31,649 nt of DNA from Amanita rubescens (GCA_015039365.1 WION01000576.1:1-31649); one strand, 5' to 3'; positions 1-10,180 are shown, counted from the first letter of the stretch. Made by a program: numbers and translations. Notes: generated by a model not told the origin, from the sequence alone.

Positions 1-465
1 GTGATAATGATCAAGAAAATCATGTCTATGATTGCTATGATTGACATGGCAGCCCTGATATGACTTATTGTAATTTATGAATGTGAGTACATGTCCTTGG
101 ATGGACTTGAGGCTGATGCCGTTTTAGCTTATCATCAAGTACACTGTTACCCTTGTTCATATACCCGAATTCCAATGTATGATATAAAACACATATGTAC
201 AATACTGTAAACTTCTCGAGCTGAGGTGCAATTGTTGGCACCGTGTGTGAAGGACAGGAAGTGGGCGATACACTATTAATACAACATGTAGCTACTCGAC
301 AAACAGCTATAGGTAATAACACGTGGATTATGGAAGGTGGTATAAGCTACACCGGGCAGTTATCATGTTGAAGGGATAAACGATTCAAGCGCAGAGGGGA
401 GATACTGTGGGGGAAAACCTGCAGACGACCTAGATATATGCAGAACATGGAGAAAGAAATCCAAC
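1..465. other. No gene recognised
   Basis: AT-rich sequence downstream of the kinase gene, which ends at 466 on the minus strand. Small open frames exist on the minus strand (for example 65-322), but they show no domain, no conserved-looking motif and no convincing splice extension. I see no RNA gene here. Confidence 0.5.
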
Positions 466-2949
466 TTACCCTAACGTGGAAGAAGCCTCGCTTTGTTGTG
501 TGGGAGCTACCCGCTTTAGCACTGTAGACATCTTCGGGCGTGCTGCTGGTTCCCGGTCCATAAGTTGTCGAGCTATTTCGAGGAGCTTCGTGCGCTCCAC
601 CGAGGAATTACATCGTGAGCACAATTCTTCCAACGTTCTTCCGCAACTCCACAGATCAGCAAGCATCGGCTTGTACTGCCCTTTGCGTACTTCCGGGGCC
701 ATATAACCTTCCGTTCCCACTGCACCTGCGTATTTGGCATCTGGTCCAGGGACGCGAATGGACACGCTAAAGTCAATGATGGAGAGACGTCCTCCTGCAG
801 GAGGAATGACGATATTTTGTGGCTTGAGGTCCATGTGGACGACATTATGATCGTGCATGAACCCGACTGCTTCGAAGAGCTGCAGAGCCACGGACCACAG
901 TTGTTTGTTGGGATTTTCCAGCGAGCTTAGCCAAGCGCCAGCGATAGGCATTGATATCACAGTGCCTCCTTGAACGGGCCAGAATTGTACACCGGAGATG
1001 GTGTGATTGGACGGCGAGTCAATTTGTGTGAGGTATCGTAGAACGTTGACCTCCTGCTCCCTTTTCACGAACTTGAGGCATCCATTCTTGCCACCGGTCT
1101 TGTTAACGGTTACAGCAAGATGGGGATGCTAGGACGCATGTTAGTCTGAATACCATCACCAAAGACAAAGAACTCGCACTCCAAATGGGATAAATTCGAT
1201 CTCATAGTTCATTTGGCGCAAAATGCTTTGGATATCCTGGGAATTGAAAACACCCAAATCATCTTCTTGTCGTTCCCCATCGCTAGGCTGCTCGGATTCC
1301 GTGAACGCAGAACCAGTCATCATCGTTTGACGAGTTGGGGAGCTGATCGACAAGACTTTGGCTGCAATATTATTGATAATCTTGAGACTGCCTTGCTTGA
1401 GCTGATCCAAGTCGCCAGATAACGTAGTGATTTCTGTTGTTAGATTGTACATCTCGCGCAGAAAATCTATTTCGTCATCCTTGTTGGTGAGATCAAAATC
1501 TTTCTGATAAATGCAGACCTATGCACTTCCTTGAGTGGCTTCTCGCATCGAAGATGGGAACACTAACCGCCTTGTCTTTGTAAAGGTTGTTTTCTTCATT
1601 ACCGGACGAGTTATCACGTCCAGTTTGTATGACAATATACCGCGACACCACCATCGCCGTGTTGACATAGACGGCTACTACGAAAATTTTCCGGCTGGAG
1701 GCAGATTGTAAAAGAAATTGGCCGGCACGGGCAAGAGAAATCGCTTGGACAAGCATCCTGCAGCGGTCCGACTCATTGTTTTGCGTTATCTTTTCAGAGA
1801 TCACGAATGGGATCCCGTGACTAGGAGAGATAACCTTCCAGTCACTTCTCGGAGTAAACCTCCGCCAGAAATTCGGCGCTTGAGTGGTTTCCAAAAAAAG
1901 AGGAAATTCCCATGAATTTTCCCTGCAAGACTAGGGATGGCATGGAAGTATGAACGTAAATCAGAACATACTGTTGGAACTTGAAGTCTCGAGAATCGTC
2001 GTGGTCCGAGAAGAATGGAGGTTGAATAAAGTGAACGCTGAAATTGCCTGCTTTGAGTGATGAGGTATCTGCACGTTTGATTTTTAACGCGTCGCTATGA
2101 TAGCATCGCAAAACGTTGTAAAACGTTGTAAAATGCTGCAAATTCTCGAACGCTGAGCACCGTGTTTGACTCAGCTCCAGCAGGCGCAAAAATACGATCA
2201 AAATCTATCTGATAGGAACGCGCATTCTGACAACCTCGGGTCTGATCATCTTCTGGCTGTAGGGATAATACTTCGGCGTCTGAATAATGCATAAAGTACA
2301 ACGTGCGTACCCGATATAAGCGTTTCTTAGCAAGAGCTTCCTGAACTTGCCTGAATTCCGGGGGTAGGACAGTGACATCGATAGTATGGATGCCACCCTC
2401 TAAATTCCGCGCTACGTCTCCCGGATTCCAAAAGTTGTACCTCTCAACCGTGACCTGCAAACATTTGAAGAGCTCGTTGTGCTCTTGTCTTAATCTCTGA
2501 ATGGCCTGGTCGGACTGTACGAATGCTGAAAAAGAAAAGCAGTTAGCGACACGAAGCACCTGAAATCTTGAAATAGCGATGCCTACGGTCAGGAAAATCG
2601 ATGGCTAAATAAACACAGTGTCGTGAAATCTCGCTTGCCAGTTCAGAAACTTCGATGATTCCGGGGTTCACGAGCACCCTGTTAGTCTCCTCTAAACAGG
2701 CCTGCTTGACTGCGAGTGGAAAGTCCTGGTCGTCTTTAGGCTGGTTACGCTGATTGCGATCCACTAGTACGGACGGCGGATTTCTCAGCAGGTAGAACTT
2801 GCAACTATCGTATGAAAGTTTAACAGGAAAATATTCCGCCGCATCAACATCATTTCGAAGACCTCGGAAGAACTGGATGAGGGATTGATTAGGCTCGGTT
2901 GAAGCAAACAATAGTCTCCTGCCGAGAAGGATCCAGAACTGAACCTGAC
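466..2949 (-). pseudogene. Protein kinase domain protein, two frame breaks
   Basis: Multi-exon minus-strand gene. Exons I can place: 2949-2560, 2525-1972, 1922-1180 and 1128-466, joined by introns with CTAAC-like branch points. The last exon holds a kinase C-lobe: HMDLKPQN catalytic loop near 837-814, IIDFS (DFG replaced by DFS) and GYMAPEV. The N-lobe is weak; only a CLKFV-type lysine strand and a following Glu-rich helix are visible. The roughly 440 residues before it are an unrecognised region that includes a coiled-coil-like stretch around 1250-1450. Frame breaks: a 10-bp tandem duplication at 2111-2130 and a +1 shift near 1519. Removing 10 bp and 1 bp restores every exon phase downstream. 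The 5' end is unresolved: 2949 looks like an acceptor (TTTACAG), so a first exon should lie further upstream. A Crinkler-type effector body is possible because a Crinkler N-terminal fragment lies at 3419-3556 on the same strand. Confidence 0.62.
2111..2130. repeat. 10-bp tandem duplication inside kinase gene
   Basis: The decamer aaacgttgta occurs twice in direct succession, followed by a diverged third start (aaatgctgca). The second copy changes the reading frame of the minus-strand kinase gene. With one copy, the frame runs straight into the open frame used down to the intron at 1971. Confidence 0.85.
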
Positions 2950-3418
2950 CTGTAAATGAGTAGCGACTGAATCATGCATGGAATTGTTAGATAGGAAGGA
3001 CTGACTCATTACGTTTGGAGCTGCCCCTGTCCGTGACTCGGAGAATGTTAATGAACAAAGGCCGTTCGCGCGTCACTCGATGAAGTTGGGACGTGTGTGT
3101 AGATATTTACTATAATTTAGGTGATAATCGATTCGGGATTCCCACGGCCATCATCGCATCATGCATGTGGTAATTCTAAGCTAGCCGAGGGATGAGGCGT
3201 GGCGTAGAATGTAGTCTAAGTGTGAGGTAGCGAAGTGGCTGTGCCTTCTCATTAGAGTTCCTCGGTTGCGTTATAAACAGCAGCTTCCGGATCTTTTCGC
3301 GCTCCACCCGCCGCTCCCTCTCTCAGGTCCGAACTAAAGAAGACAAGCCGCCCTTCAGATGTCTTCTCCCCTTCTTAGTGAAATGCGTTGTCGAAAGGTC
3401 GAAAGGCTGACCTCGCCC
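2950..3418. other. Upstream region of kinase gene, no gene seen
   Basis: Lies upstream of the minus-strand kinase gene and downstream of the orphan Crinkler fragment. It may hold the missing first exon of the kinase gene: a TCTAAC branch-point-like site near 2990 precedes the acceptor at 2950. I could not assign a start codon. Confidence 0.4.
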
Positions 3419-3556
3419 TCACAGCTTGCCTTGCCGACCCCCAGCAAACGTATGTTCCTTCTCCTTCTTGATCGCTTTCTTCAGTTCATCCACCGTCTGC
3501 GACAGTTTGCGGTCACAGTCACACAGTGACAAGGTTTGTATGGGCCCGTTGAGCAT
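3419..3556 (-). pseudogene. Orphan Crinkler N-terminal fragment
   Basis: A 45-residue minus-strand frame contains TVDELKKAIKKEKEHTFAG. This is the helix and following loop of the Crinkler ubiquitin-like N-terminal domain, and it closely matches the same segment of the full gene at 4462-4625. It stops right after HTFAGG, before the usual DADxLxLWKV segment, so it is truncated. The sequence just upstream (5' on the minus strand) is near-identical to the 5' flank of the PB1-Crinkler gene. Either a leftover of a duplicated Crinkler gene or the first exon of the kinase gene at 466-2949; splicing to that gene is not visible. Confidence 0.6.
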
Positions 3557-3661
3557 GAAGCGGAAGAGGCTTCCTCGTCCCGGTGAGAAAATCGAGTTAA
3601 CCCTCCTACTGCAGAGAAACTCAGAACGATCTTTACTTAATCACTTGGCTGCTCAATTTGG
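3500..3661. repeat. Crinkler 5' block, copy A
   Basis: Two near-identical stretches (3500-3528 and 3601-3661) match 5017-5045 and 5073-5132. Between them copy A has 72 bp and copy B 27 bp, with gcttcctcg and gtgaga still shared, so copy B looks like a deletion derivative or copy A an insertion. Copy A continues on the minus strand into a Crinkler helix. Confidence 0.8.
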
Positions 3662-3695
3662 ATCAACGGGGGCCGCTCGGATTAGATTAGTATAT

Positions 3696-5013
3696 TTAAG
3701 ATCGAATCATGTTTGTAACATATTGCCGGGCATATGCTTCGACTGCAATCAGGGCATCCTTTGCGCCCGGCGCCGCATTCTGCATCCACATGCCAAGCCC
3801 CACCAGCTCAAGCGAGAGATCTGAGGTAAAACTAGTAGACTCTAGAATGAGGTTTCCGACAGCCCGTGTGTCCACCTCGGCTCCGTGGTTATCCATAAAA
3901 ACACGCGGAGAGTGGCTCTTCCGACAGAAATGATTTGCTGCTACACTGTTAGGGCCAACAGCATCGTCCCAATCAATAATACACCAGAGAGTGTAATCGT
4001 CGGCCTGCCGAAGAACATTGGGCCATCGGATATCTCTATGAAATAATGGCGGCGCTTGGTGGAGAACCTATTATGTGATGTGAGTGGAAAGAGGAACGAA
4101 GAAATCATGGCAGTGGAGAAACGGATCAAATTCAATGACAATCGGAATTTACCGGCATCAATCTATGTATAGAGGGTTAGAGAGGCAGGTGGAGAAATTA
4201 CGAGAATACTTACGTGTAGGCGGGGCTTTTACTCTCTCACCAGTGTTTACAACTATGTGGATGTCGTCTTCAGGCTGCGTTGAAAAGATACGGGAGAGCG
4301 CGTGCATGGGCTCTAATTTGTTTGCAAATGTCGAAAGACCACCCAGGGACCCGATACGTTCGGCCAGAGTGCTTTGAGGCACCGCAGCAATAGGGTTGGA
4401 GTCCTTGGGCTGAGAAAAGTAATGTCACTTCACAGACCCGCACAGGGAAAATCTCGCTCACCTTCCAGAGCTCGAGGGTGTCGGCGTCGATGCCAGCAAA
4501 CGTATGTTCCTTCTTCTTCTTGATCGCTTCCTGCAGGTGATACACCGTCCTGCTTTTTCCAACGTCGACGGAGAAAGGGTTGTTGGATACAGCGAGAACC
4601 CAACAGAAAAGCTTGAGCCGGTCATCTGAGCCAATTATTGAGCAATTTTTATTGAATCAGTCTGGCTGCTGATTTCTTACCGTCTTCGGATAGACCAGAT
4701 AGATTGGAATCCGCTGACCAAGTGGAAGTGAGCGCGGCTAGAGATAATAGAGGAGCAATGAATTAGGGTTCCACTCACGATCAGGAAACTGCAGATCCTG
4801 CACAACAAACTTGATTACTTTAGAAGGCTGATAATAGCGTTTGTAGAAATGCTGAAGTTCTTCATCGCTGTTGATAGTAACTATGTCCTTGGCTTCGTCG
4901 AGGAAAGTGACGCTGACATTCTCTGGTGAAACGTCATACAGTGGCTGTACATCAAAATATGCAAGTCTAGTTGGGGCTTTGGCCTTCTTGAGTTTGATAG
5001 TAATGAAAGACAT
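3696..5013 (-). CDS. PB1 + Crinkler ubiquitin-like domain + kinase-like protein
   Basis: Exons on the minus strand: 5013-4779, 4737-4681, 4625-4462, 4409 to about 4214, and 4067-3696. Exon 1 encodes a PB1-like domain (basic KLKKAK strand, later SDEELQHFYKRY). Exons 2-3 read in phase into a Crinkler N-terminal domain: KLFCWVLAV start, EAIKKKKEHTFAGIDAD, LELWK. Exon 4 holds the rest of that module (LSRIFSTQPEDDIHIVV). The last exon is a kinase-like C-lobe with HRDIRWPNVL and IIDWDDA, where the usual HRDLKP is HRDIRW. Crinklers are effector-type proteins known in oomycetes and some fungi; PB1 domains mediate protein-protein pairing. Exons 1-4 join with matching phases. The exon 4-5 join is not clear: every strong donor gives a stop, and a kinase N-lobe is missing, so the end may be truncated or need a weak donor. 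The alternative is two adjacent partial genes. Confidence 0.68.
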
Positions 5014-5016
5014 TCC

Positions 5017-5132
5017 CGACAGTTTGCTGTCACAGTCACAAAGTGTCTAAGCGCTTCCTCGCTACAGTGAGACCCTCCTACTGCGAAGAAACTCAGAACG
5101 ATCTTTAAATAATCACTTGGTTGCTCAATTTG
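5017..5132. repeat. Crinkler 5' block, copy B
   Basis: Second copy of the block described at 3500-3661. On the minus strand it lies immediately before the start codon of the PB1-Crinkler gene, so here it acts as leader or promoter. In copy A the same block leads straight into a Crinkler helix. Confidence 0.8.
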
Positions 5133-5569
5133 GTTTTGCCTTTAGAAATCTGCCAGAATATATCCTTATTGACGGCACAAGAGGCAAGGCGTTTGGTTCT
5201 ATTGCGGCTCTTTTTATAGAATAGAAAGGAGCAACTGGATGCGATTGCTCAAGTGATAGGGGAATGTGATGGTCAGGCGTCCTTTCGATATGTAGCACCT
5301 GGCAAATGGGTCCAAACGGTAACAGCACAATAAGTGCAGTGTACTTGTATTTGGCATCCTTTGCGACGGGGACGTGTTCCAATTCTTCTTGTTTGATGGC
5401 CGCAACAAGTCGCGGGACCGATATCGCGGTAAATGTTTCGTCTGCAAATAATCATTGCGTCTGTGCTCAATCCCGCGTCGAAAGATCTCCCACGGCCTTT
5501 CCCATTTAGACCGTCGGCAGGCGCATCACCGAGACGGACTAAGTCGTTCTTCTTCCTGGGCGAGTACAC
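5125..5569 (-). CDS. Uncharacterised minus-strand reading frame
   Basis: I do not recognise this. A frame from about 5449 to 5125 becomes long if an acceptor TTTGCAG near 5450 is used. It reads ETFTAISVPRLVAAIKQEE, then a hydrophobic stretch (TALIVLLPFGPICQVL). Another open frame lies just upstream to 5569. No domain is apparent and the start is unknown. It may be a remnant from the Crinkler rearrangement, whose repeat block it slightly overlaps, or not a gene at all. Confidence 0.22.
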
Positions 5570-5838
5570 GGGTTGTTGTTTCGATGTACACGATCAAAGG
5601 GATTCTAGCCGGTGCAGCATTAGCTGCGAACAGCAGGATTGAATTCAGGAGACTCTCCGGATCAACCTTCAGCCTGAGACTAGCATATATAGAGACAAGG
5701 ACGGAGTGGGAGCCGGTATTATATATACTTGTTCAAAAGTTCATTCTTGCAGCCAAGTATAAAAAGAATATGCACGAAACTGGATATAATCAGTGGTTTC
5801 GCAAGTATACACTTTGGGCGCCACGTACCTATTCACGT

Positions 5839-6421
5839 TCAGATTGAAGCAGACTCGTCATCCAAATCGTCCGTTATATCACCATCATTGTTATCCTCCG
5901 AATCCGGCGCCATGTCTTCGTCCAAGTCTTCCATGCTCGCGTCGAGATCTTGGTTAGAGTCATTCTCACCGTCATCCTCCATCAGCGATTGACCACCTTC
6001 TGATTGTTCAGAGCCGCTCCCATCTGTTTCCTCGTCGGCCTGTGTTGAGATGGACCGCATTAAATACACATCAAGGAGGCTAACGGGACCTCACGTCGTT
6101 TTTCTCTTCTTGCTGGGTGAGCACACGCCCGATGGGTATCAAAAAGTTGAATCCTCGATTATGGATGTGCATATTCTGCAACGAGAAACGTGATATCAGC
6201 TTTCGCGTTGTCAAAGTAAGGAGGAGGAAACGTACGATATCTTCCAACTCGTTCTCCTCATCGCTCAAGTCGTCCATCTCCCTTTGCAAGTCACGAACAA
6301 CATTGAGGTGGCCATATATGCGACGACGAGAGAGTGGAAGAGGGTGAGGTTGCGGTGGTTTTGGGAGCAAGTCGGGGAACTTGAGGGGTCTCTGTAAGAG
6401 TGTGGGAGTTGCAACGGACAT
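5839..6421 (-). CDS. Anaphase-promoting complex subunit APC15/Mnd2-like
   Basis: Three exons on the minus strand: 6421-6236, 6175-6095 and 6039-5839, giving 155 residues with all phases matching. The N-terminal part is Pro/Leu-rich and then basic (SRRRIYGHLNVVRDLQ). The middle exon carries NFLIPIGRVLTQQEE, matching the conserved LxPIGK-type core that precedes the acidic tail in APC15. The last 66 residues are strongly acidic (DEDMAPDSEDNNDGD). Family knowledge: APC15/Mnd2 is a small APC/C subunit that controls turnover of the mitotic checkpoint complex in the nucleus. Intron donors are GTACGT and GTGAGG; acceptors are TTGCAG and CACAG. The reading frame is intact. The assignment rests on a short motif plus the acidic tail, so another small acidic nuclear protein remains possible. 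Confidence 0.7.
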
Positions 6422-6901
6422 TTCACGTCATGTGAATCACAATATTATAAAAAAAAGATTACAATCGCGATGCTTGATAGTGATTATATAACTCTCAACT
6501 ATCCATATTCCTCGACATTATTTCCTTTTTCAAGCTTCCTATCAACACTGGAGATGGGGGCACGAGTTATAATCATGCTGATCAAATAGAGCATCTAATA
6601 TGGCACAACGACACTCAGGAAAGAAAGATACGCCATATTGTGGAGTGGAAGGGCGCGTAGTTTTGGAACTGCGGCACATGGTGGGCTGGGCTGTACATCA
6701 CGAACAAATGTGGGCGGGCTACGACGATGGTGACCGGCGGTGAGTCGTGAGTGCATCACTGGCGCTGATGAATCATGATTCATTCTAGTTGTCTCAGGTG
6801 TATGAATTGCCCAACTTCCGAGTCCGGGAGGTGTGCTGTATCGCACTTGTCCCAACCCAGCTCATCCGCTGCCACATCCCGGTGCCCTTCAAGATCCAAC
6901 C
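6422..6901. promoter_or_regulatory. Divergent intergenic region
   Basis: Separates the start codons of the APC15-like gene (minus) and the LysRS-like gene (plus), so it should hold both promoters. Apart from an AT-rich stretch near 6440-6520, I see no motif strong enough to name. Confidence 0.5.
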
Positions 6902-8131
6902 ATGTCATATATTTCTGCCTCTCTTGCTCGCTGCTATAGCTGGCTGGCGAAGCGACTGTCTCCACCCGAGGTTTGCCTTATTTTCATCACAGTGTTTCTG
7001 ACTAAGCTCAAGCACATCTCCTAGATTTCGCCTGTCAGCTGTGATGGGGTTAGTCACCATGCTCTTGGCGGAGGATCGTACGCTTTCAAGGACGATTACC
7101 CGGAATACCTCGCGAAGTTAATCACTCGCGGCCCAGAGGTGGAGATCAACCTCATCATCCAGCCGAACAGCTCCCCGCACCTGGGGACACTCTCGTCCAT
7201 TGCCCTTGCATTCTCCGTCGCCACCCATCTCAAGAATCTCAATCTTAAACCGTACATCATGCTTGACCTGTGGGATAATGCAAAGGGGGAGCAGTGCAGC
7301 ATCGACGGAGTGGCGTATCAACGCGGCCTTCGTGACACAGGCAAGTTATTTGACCACTTGAATGATTATCACGAAATTCTTCGAACTGTTTCAAACTTTT
7401 TTGGCGGAGAGGTGGAGTATCGCATCCGGATGGAAGCCGAATTCTTGTCGCTCCCTCGTATCCCGGACATTTTACGCGGTATTATCGATGACCGTGAGGC
7501 GTTAGGTATCTCTCTTGCGCCGTCTTCGGGGTCGATTGCTCTACGTGCTGCGTGCCCCCACGAAGGATGTGGCCTCGTAGACAAGTACGGTTCTCACAAC
7601 AACTACGACGACCCCGATAAAGTGCTTTTCCAATGCCCGATTCACGGCCAGTTCGCCGTTGTGCTCGCGACCGAGTGCTCCCGCCTGCAGTTCAACTGCC
7701 AACTCTTCAACCTCGTCATTGGACGGTTCTACGAAGACTTCGAGCATGGTTATATCCAGATCTGTGGCTCGGACTACGCAGGATTCTGGCAGGAGCAGCT
7801 GCTGTGGCGCCACTTGCGGAAACCCATTATTATCGTATACACCCCTCTCATCGTTGACTGGTCCGGGTCGAAGCTCTCCAAGTCCCTTTATCTGCGCCGC
7901 GATGCGTACGACTATCTGTGCAAGGATGGGCTCGAGTATATGCTCTCCTACGCGCGTTTCCAAGAAGAGCAGAGGGACTTGGGAGTTCTCTGCGCGGAAG
8001 TTGACCTGTGGGTCCGAGAGCCTTACCGCTTGTTTAGGGCCTACAGTGTCCATTACATGCATCTTCTCTTTACGCAGAAGGAGCGGATTAAGCTGGGAGC
8101 TATTCACCTCCGGGAGCTGATTAATCAATGA
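6902..8131 (+). CDS. Class I lysyl-tRNA-synthetase-like protein
   Basis: Two exons (6902-6970 and 7025-8131) give 391 residues, with donor GAG/GTTTGC and acceptor CTCCTAG in phase 0. Signatures of a class I synthetase catalytic fold: NSSPHLGTL in the HIGH position and GSKLSKS in the KMSKS position. Between them lies a zinc-ribbon-like set CPHEGCG...CPIHG (Cx4C...Cx2H), as often found in class I LysRS. GSDYAGFWQEQ sits where LysRS-I binds the amino acid or adenylate. The protein lacks an obvious anticodon-binding domain, being shorter than archaeal LysRS-I (about 500 residues). Eukaryotes normally use class II LysRS, so this is probably a paralogue recruited for aminoacyl- or adenylyl-transfer outside normal translation; that is inference. 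The frame is intact and GC-rich, unlike the decayed neighbours. Confidence 0.72.
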
Positions 8132-9250
8132 GCAGTGGGATGTCTGAAGACGAGGTTCCCACTAGGAAGTTGCTCTATTATCCTTTGATCATTCTAAATC
8201 ATGTTGTAATTAATCGAGGGAAATCGATAACCTCGATCGAGAGCAAGTTTTGTTGATTTTTGTCGGTTGGCGTAGATAACAATCGAAGGAAATCATTCAT
8301 ATACTGCCACCTCGGTGTGGTTACTTTATTTCATAAAATCGACAGTGCTAGTGATTTGTGTGCTCGGGCCTGAAGCCCCAAGCCCACCCTGATAAGCCCG
8401 GCCCAAGCTGGGCCGTATGGTAGGCTTTTCGAGGCTGAGCCTGGGGAATAAAAGAATATGGATATCACCGGCGTTCACAATCGATCACAAAGCCCTCACG
8501 AGGTCCACAAGTGTCCTAGTACAGATCTTGCTAACGATAATTCACGATCATTCATTGTTGGCCACGACCGATCACGAGAGAACGGGTTTAGACTGCAAAA
8601 GCTGTTAACGATTGACTCACGGCCACTTACCCTGCTTCATGATAGATCATTAGAAATCGCGAGGATGACTGAAATGTTGTGAGTGCAAATGATCTTCAAT
8701 AATTTTGGACGATCACCGTATTTTGTCCAGTATCGCGGGGCAAAAGAATGACATACTGTGGTGCGACATGCAGCAGAGTCTATTAGTGCACACATAGTAA
8801 CATCTAATCATGAGCAAGTTACATGCCTTGACACTGGCTCAACGTTGACAAACCCAAAGAAGTACACAATGTGGGCTAGTGAGATGGGGCTGCGCAGGGC
8901 TGGAATTATTGACGGTAGCAGCGGTGGTGGTGGGAGGGAGGGAAGGGGAAGGTACCAGGCGACACCATGATGGAGGGAGAACTTGACAAGACGACTGAGG
9001 GAAGGCACAGTTGAGTTCTCTCAGAATCTCGAAATCGATTGTATCCATGATCAATTTCAGTGCTCGATGAGATGAGGCAACACAAAAAAAATCAACAAGC
9101 ACGACCTACTAAACGTACAAAATCGTAAACTTCCTATGGAAGCTTTACCAACGACACCCTACGAGACATATCGTATTTTCTGATTGAGAGTTCTATGGGG
9201 ACATCAGACCTCGCCAAACTTTAAGAACATGACGCGAGTAAGATCGCGTA
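8132..9250. other. Long convergent intergenic region, no gene seen
   Basis: Lies between the 3' ends of the LysRS-like and ASCH genes. It holds a GGCC-rich island near 8360-8450 with a perfect hairpin GGCCCA-AGC-TGGGCC at 8400-8414. From 8470 to 8720 there are many short GATCA/CGATCAC words with no fixed period. A G-rich run lies at 8925-8955. The small open frames show no domain. Confidence 0.5.
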
Positions 9251-9913
9251 CTATGCAACGCGTTTGGCTGGCCCTTCGTCAGAGTCACACGGCTCCTCCC
9301 GCTCCCGTTTCCTCTTCATATCAGAGCCCTGACAACTCGTTTCGGAGACGTGGGTGAGAGTTGCAGCTTCCGTCTGTAGCATCATGTCGGCGTCCTTGGA
9401 GTCCCAGAGCACAGTCTGCTCATCCCATCGCACAGCCTTGCACAGCATTGATGGCACGTACACCAGGCTTCGTGGAGCACTCTTCATCTCGTACAACTCC
9501 TTCATCTCCTTCAAGCGTATGATTTCCTTGAGCCGACGAACGCTACGGACGCGGTACGCATAGTCGAACCTGTCCCAGTCTTTGTGACGCGTGTTGTACT
9601 CGTGGTTTCCGAGCCCATCTTCGGGGAGCGGCTCATCTCCCGGTTTTCGCGTCCGCGCGGAATCAATCTCGCAGATATATACAATGGAGGAGATGGGGGC
9701 GTTGAGGTAGAACCAGATGCGCTTGACGGACGGCGCGATCTCGTATCGCCGGAACTCGTAGTTCTTCTCATGGCGGACGATTTGTTGCATGTAGTCGTCT
9801 GTCATGGGTAAGATCGCGTCCTCACAGGTATTTTTGCGTTTTGAGGTTCTCATTGTGAGCGTCCGAGGAGAGCAAGAGAAACGGGTTTCGGGGAGGAGGT
9901 GGTTCAACTTCAC
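9251..9913 (-). CDS. ASCH (PUA-like) domain protein
   Basis: Single-exon gene of 220 residues, or 200 if the Met at residue 21 (MRTSKRKN) is the true start. Residues about 38-95 match the ASCH pattern: YMQQIVRHEKNYEFRRYEI (the GxKxxExR-type signature), then VKRIWFYLNAPISSIVYICEI. A charged helical region follows (RLKEIIRLKEMKELYEMK). The C-terminal tail is rich in Lys/Arg and Glu (KRKREREEP...PAKR), which looks like a nuclear localisation signal. ASCH domains are RNA-binding or RNA-modifying beta-barrels related to PUA; the substrate cannot be told from sequence. No frame break. A 267-bp gap separates it from the GH18 gene end on the same strand. Confidence 0.7.
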   Translation of the reverse strand: MKLNHLLPETRFSCSPRTLTMRTSKRKNTCEDAILPMTDDYMQQIVRHEKNYEFRRYEIAPSVKRIWFYLNAPISSIVYICEIDSARTRKPGDEPLPEDGLGNHEYNTRHKDWDRFDYAYRVRSVRRLKEIIRLKEMKELYEMKSAPRSLVYVPSMLCKAVRWDEQTVLWDSKDADMMLQTEAATLTHVSETSCQGSDMKRKREREEPCDSDEGPAKRVA

Positions 9914-10180
9914 TAATACTAGTAATAGTAACGTGACGTGATCACCGTGTTCCCCGTGGATGAGTATCTTTGGTTTGCCCCATCTAATACTTGGTCAAAT
10001 CCCCGAGGTCAAGGTCACTATCGCGCACGAAAATACTCTCTTTGCCATAGACAAATGGCCGCATAGCGATTATGAACGGAGTATTCGGTGCTAGAATCAG
10101 GTCTCTCTGACATACAATTCAAGTTTATTTTCTTTCACACGGACAGGAATCAAAATATCTAGGCTCGTATTCTCCTAGGA
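9914..10180. other. Short intergenic spacer
   Basis: Between the ASCH start and the GH18 stop, both on the minus strand. It should contain the ASCH promoter and the GH18 terminator region. No clear motif. Confidence 0.4.

Noticed and set aside
7541..8128. Long minus-strand open frame of 195 codons
   Set aside because: Lies wholly antisense to the LysRS-like gene, whose GC-rich codons leave the opposite strand free of stops. No domain or start context.
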